Positions 10,834-11,205 of a stretch of DNA of 11,205 nucleotides are shown one piece after another. The stretch comes from Baffinella frigidus. Lineage: Eukaryota > Cryptophyceae > Cryptomonadales > Baffinellaceae. How positions within the stretch are numbered: the first letter of the stretch is position 1; each line of letters starts with the position of its first letter. The DNA lies in assembly GCA_026770585.1 (NCBI GenBank), contig MU647078.1:51349-62553 (forward strand), in the 5' to 3' direction. Under the pieces are notes generated by a model. It saw only the letters and a list, made by a program, of their open reading frames with translations, did not search any database and was not told the DNA's origin. The position numbers and the translations under genes were made by a program.

Positions 10834-11069
10834 GTACCAACGCCCCACGCCAGAGGGCTCAAAAGACATCCACGTTTGACGTCTTTCAGGGGAAGTTCTC
10901 TGGATACTTAAGTCAACGCCGCCAGCTCTGGCGTGGATAAGGCGTCGGTTTCCCTCGAGCCCTCTGGCGTGACCGTCTTGCGCCTCCCACCTTCGGGGAA
11001 GTTGCTCTGGAATGAGGTCTTTCTCGAGAGGGGTTGCCTTTTCATCCTAACCCCTAACCCCAAAACCAG
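10834..11069. other. Intron with inverted repeat and telomere-like 3' end
   Basis: Complementary 15-bp arms cacgccagagggctc (10846-10860) and gagccctctggcgtg (10957-10971) enclose a smaller hairpin (cgccagctctggcg). This is consistent with a small MITE. The intron ends cctaacccctaaccccaaaa plus ccag, i.e. telomere-like units directly before the acceptor. Confidence 0.6.
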
Positions 11070-11110
11070 GTGGTCCTGGAGCAACAGCTGGCCGCGGCCA
11101 GCTGTTGCTC
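11070..11110 (+). CDS. Start of exon K, containing a perfect 32-bp palindrome
   Basis: After the AG at 11068-11069 the frame reads VVLEQQLAAA, helix-like and phase 0. Positions 11079-11110 are a perfect palindrome (arms gagcaacagctggccg and complement). The sequence beyond the centre may therefore be a reversed copy of the exon start rather than genuine exon. The exon end cannot be set; there is no clear donor before the microsatellite. Confidence 0.4.
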
Positions 11111-11205
11111 TCGCTCTCTCTCTCGCTCTCTCCCTCTATCTATCTATCTCTCGCTCTCTCCCTCTATCTATCTATCTCTCGCTCTCTCCCTCTATCTATC
11201 TATCT
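11111..11205. repeat. CT-rich tract with three perfect 28-bp units
   Basis: (CT)n leads into the unit tctcgctctctccctctatc plus tatctatc at 11121-11148, 11149-11176 and 11177-11204. The array runs off the window end. Confidence 0.85.

Noticed and set aside
1-11205. tRNA, rRNA, transposase or reverse transcriptase genes
   Set aside because: I looked for tRNA arms, rRNA-like stretches and catalytic motifs and saw none. All mobile elements here appear non-autonomous.

Overview
The window reads as nuclear DNA of a eukaryote. The clues are CCCTAAA-type (TTTAGGG-class) telomere repeats, many short GT-AG introns, abundant microsatellites and small inverted-repeat transposons (MITEs). There is no bacterial operon layout and no long ORF. 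TTTAGGG-type telomeres occur in plants, green algae and several algal and alveolate lineages. I cannot name the organism; a protist or alga with introner-rich genes is my best inference.

The unifying content is one incomplete gene on the + strand. It encodes a long, charged, probably alpha-helical coiled-coil protein of unknown function. It is cut into small exons, almost all bounded AG|exon|GT. The best exons are 57-119, 1889-1951, 4063-4167, 4983-5114, 6251-6355, 8139-8192, 9626-9822, 10000-10069, 10498-10650 and 10750-10833. They stay open and keep compatible phases: 21, 21, 35, 44, 35 and 18 codons, then 197+70 nt, then 51 and 28 codons. No start codon context, stop codon or polyadenylation region is convincing, so both gene ends lie outside the window. 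Several windows of decayed exons make it possible that part of the locus is a pseudogene.

Layout. 1-1335: exon family A, with CT/CA microsatellites and a 440-460 bp tandem duplication. 1336-1888: repeats. 1889-3100: exon family B (QQQLQ) with its intron also duplicated, a hairpin cluster and a MITE. 3100-4980: exon family C, two MITEs and CCGAAAA heptamer repeats. 4983-6355: exon families D and E in a tandemly duplicated region rich in inverted repeats. 6356-8192: exon family F, with three MITE-like insertions in or next to its copies. 8193-9228: mostly repeats. 9229-9822: exon G and an interrupted copy of it. 10000-11110: exons H to K, separated by introns that contain telomere-like repeats.

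The most interesting signal is how the introns behave. A 140-bp inverted-repeat element at 6888-7027 sits exactly at an AG|GT junction, flanked by a 4-bp AGGT duplication. That duplication would give it both its own GT donor and its own AG acceptor, as in an introner (intron-generating transposon). Exon D carries without an intron the same protein segment that is split into exons E and F. One intron segment (core acgttgcgttctgaaat) recurs upstream of three unrelated exon types. Telomere-type repeats form the 3' end of three introns.
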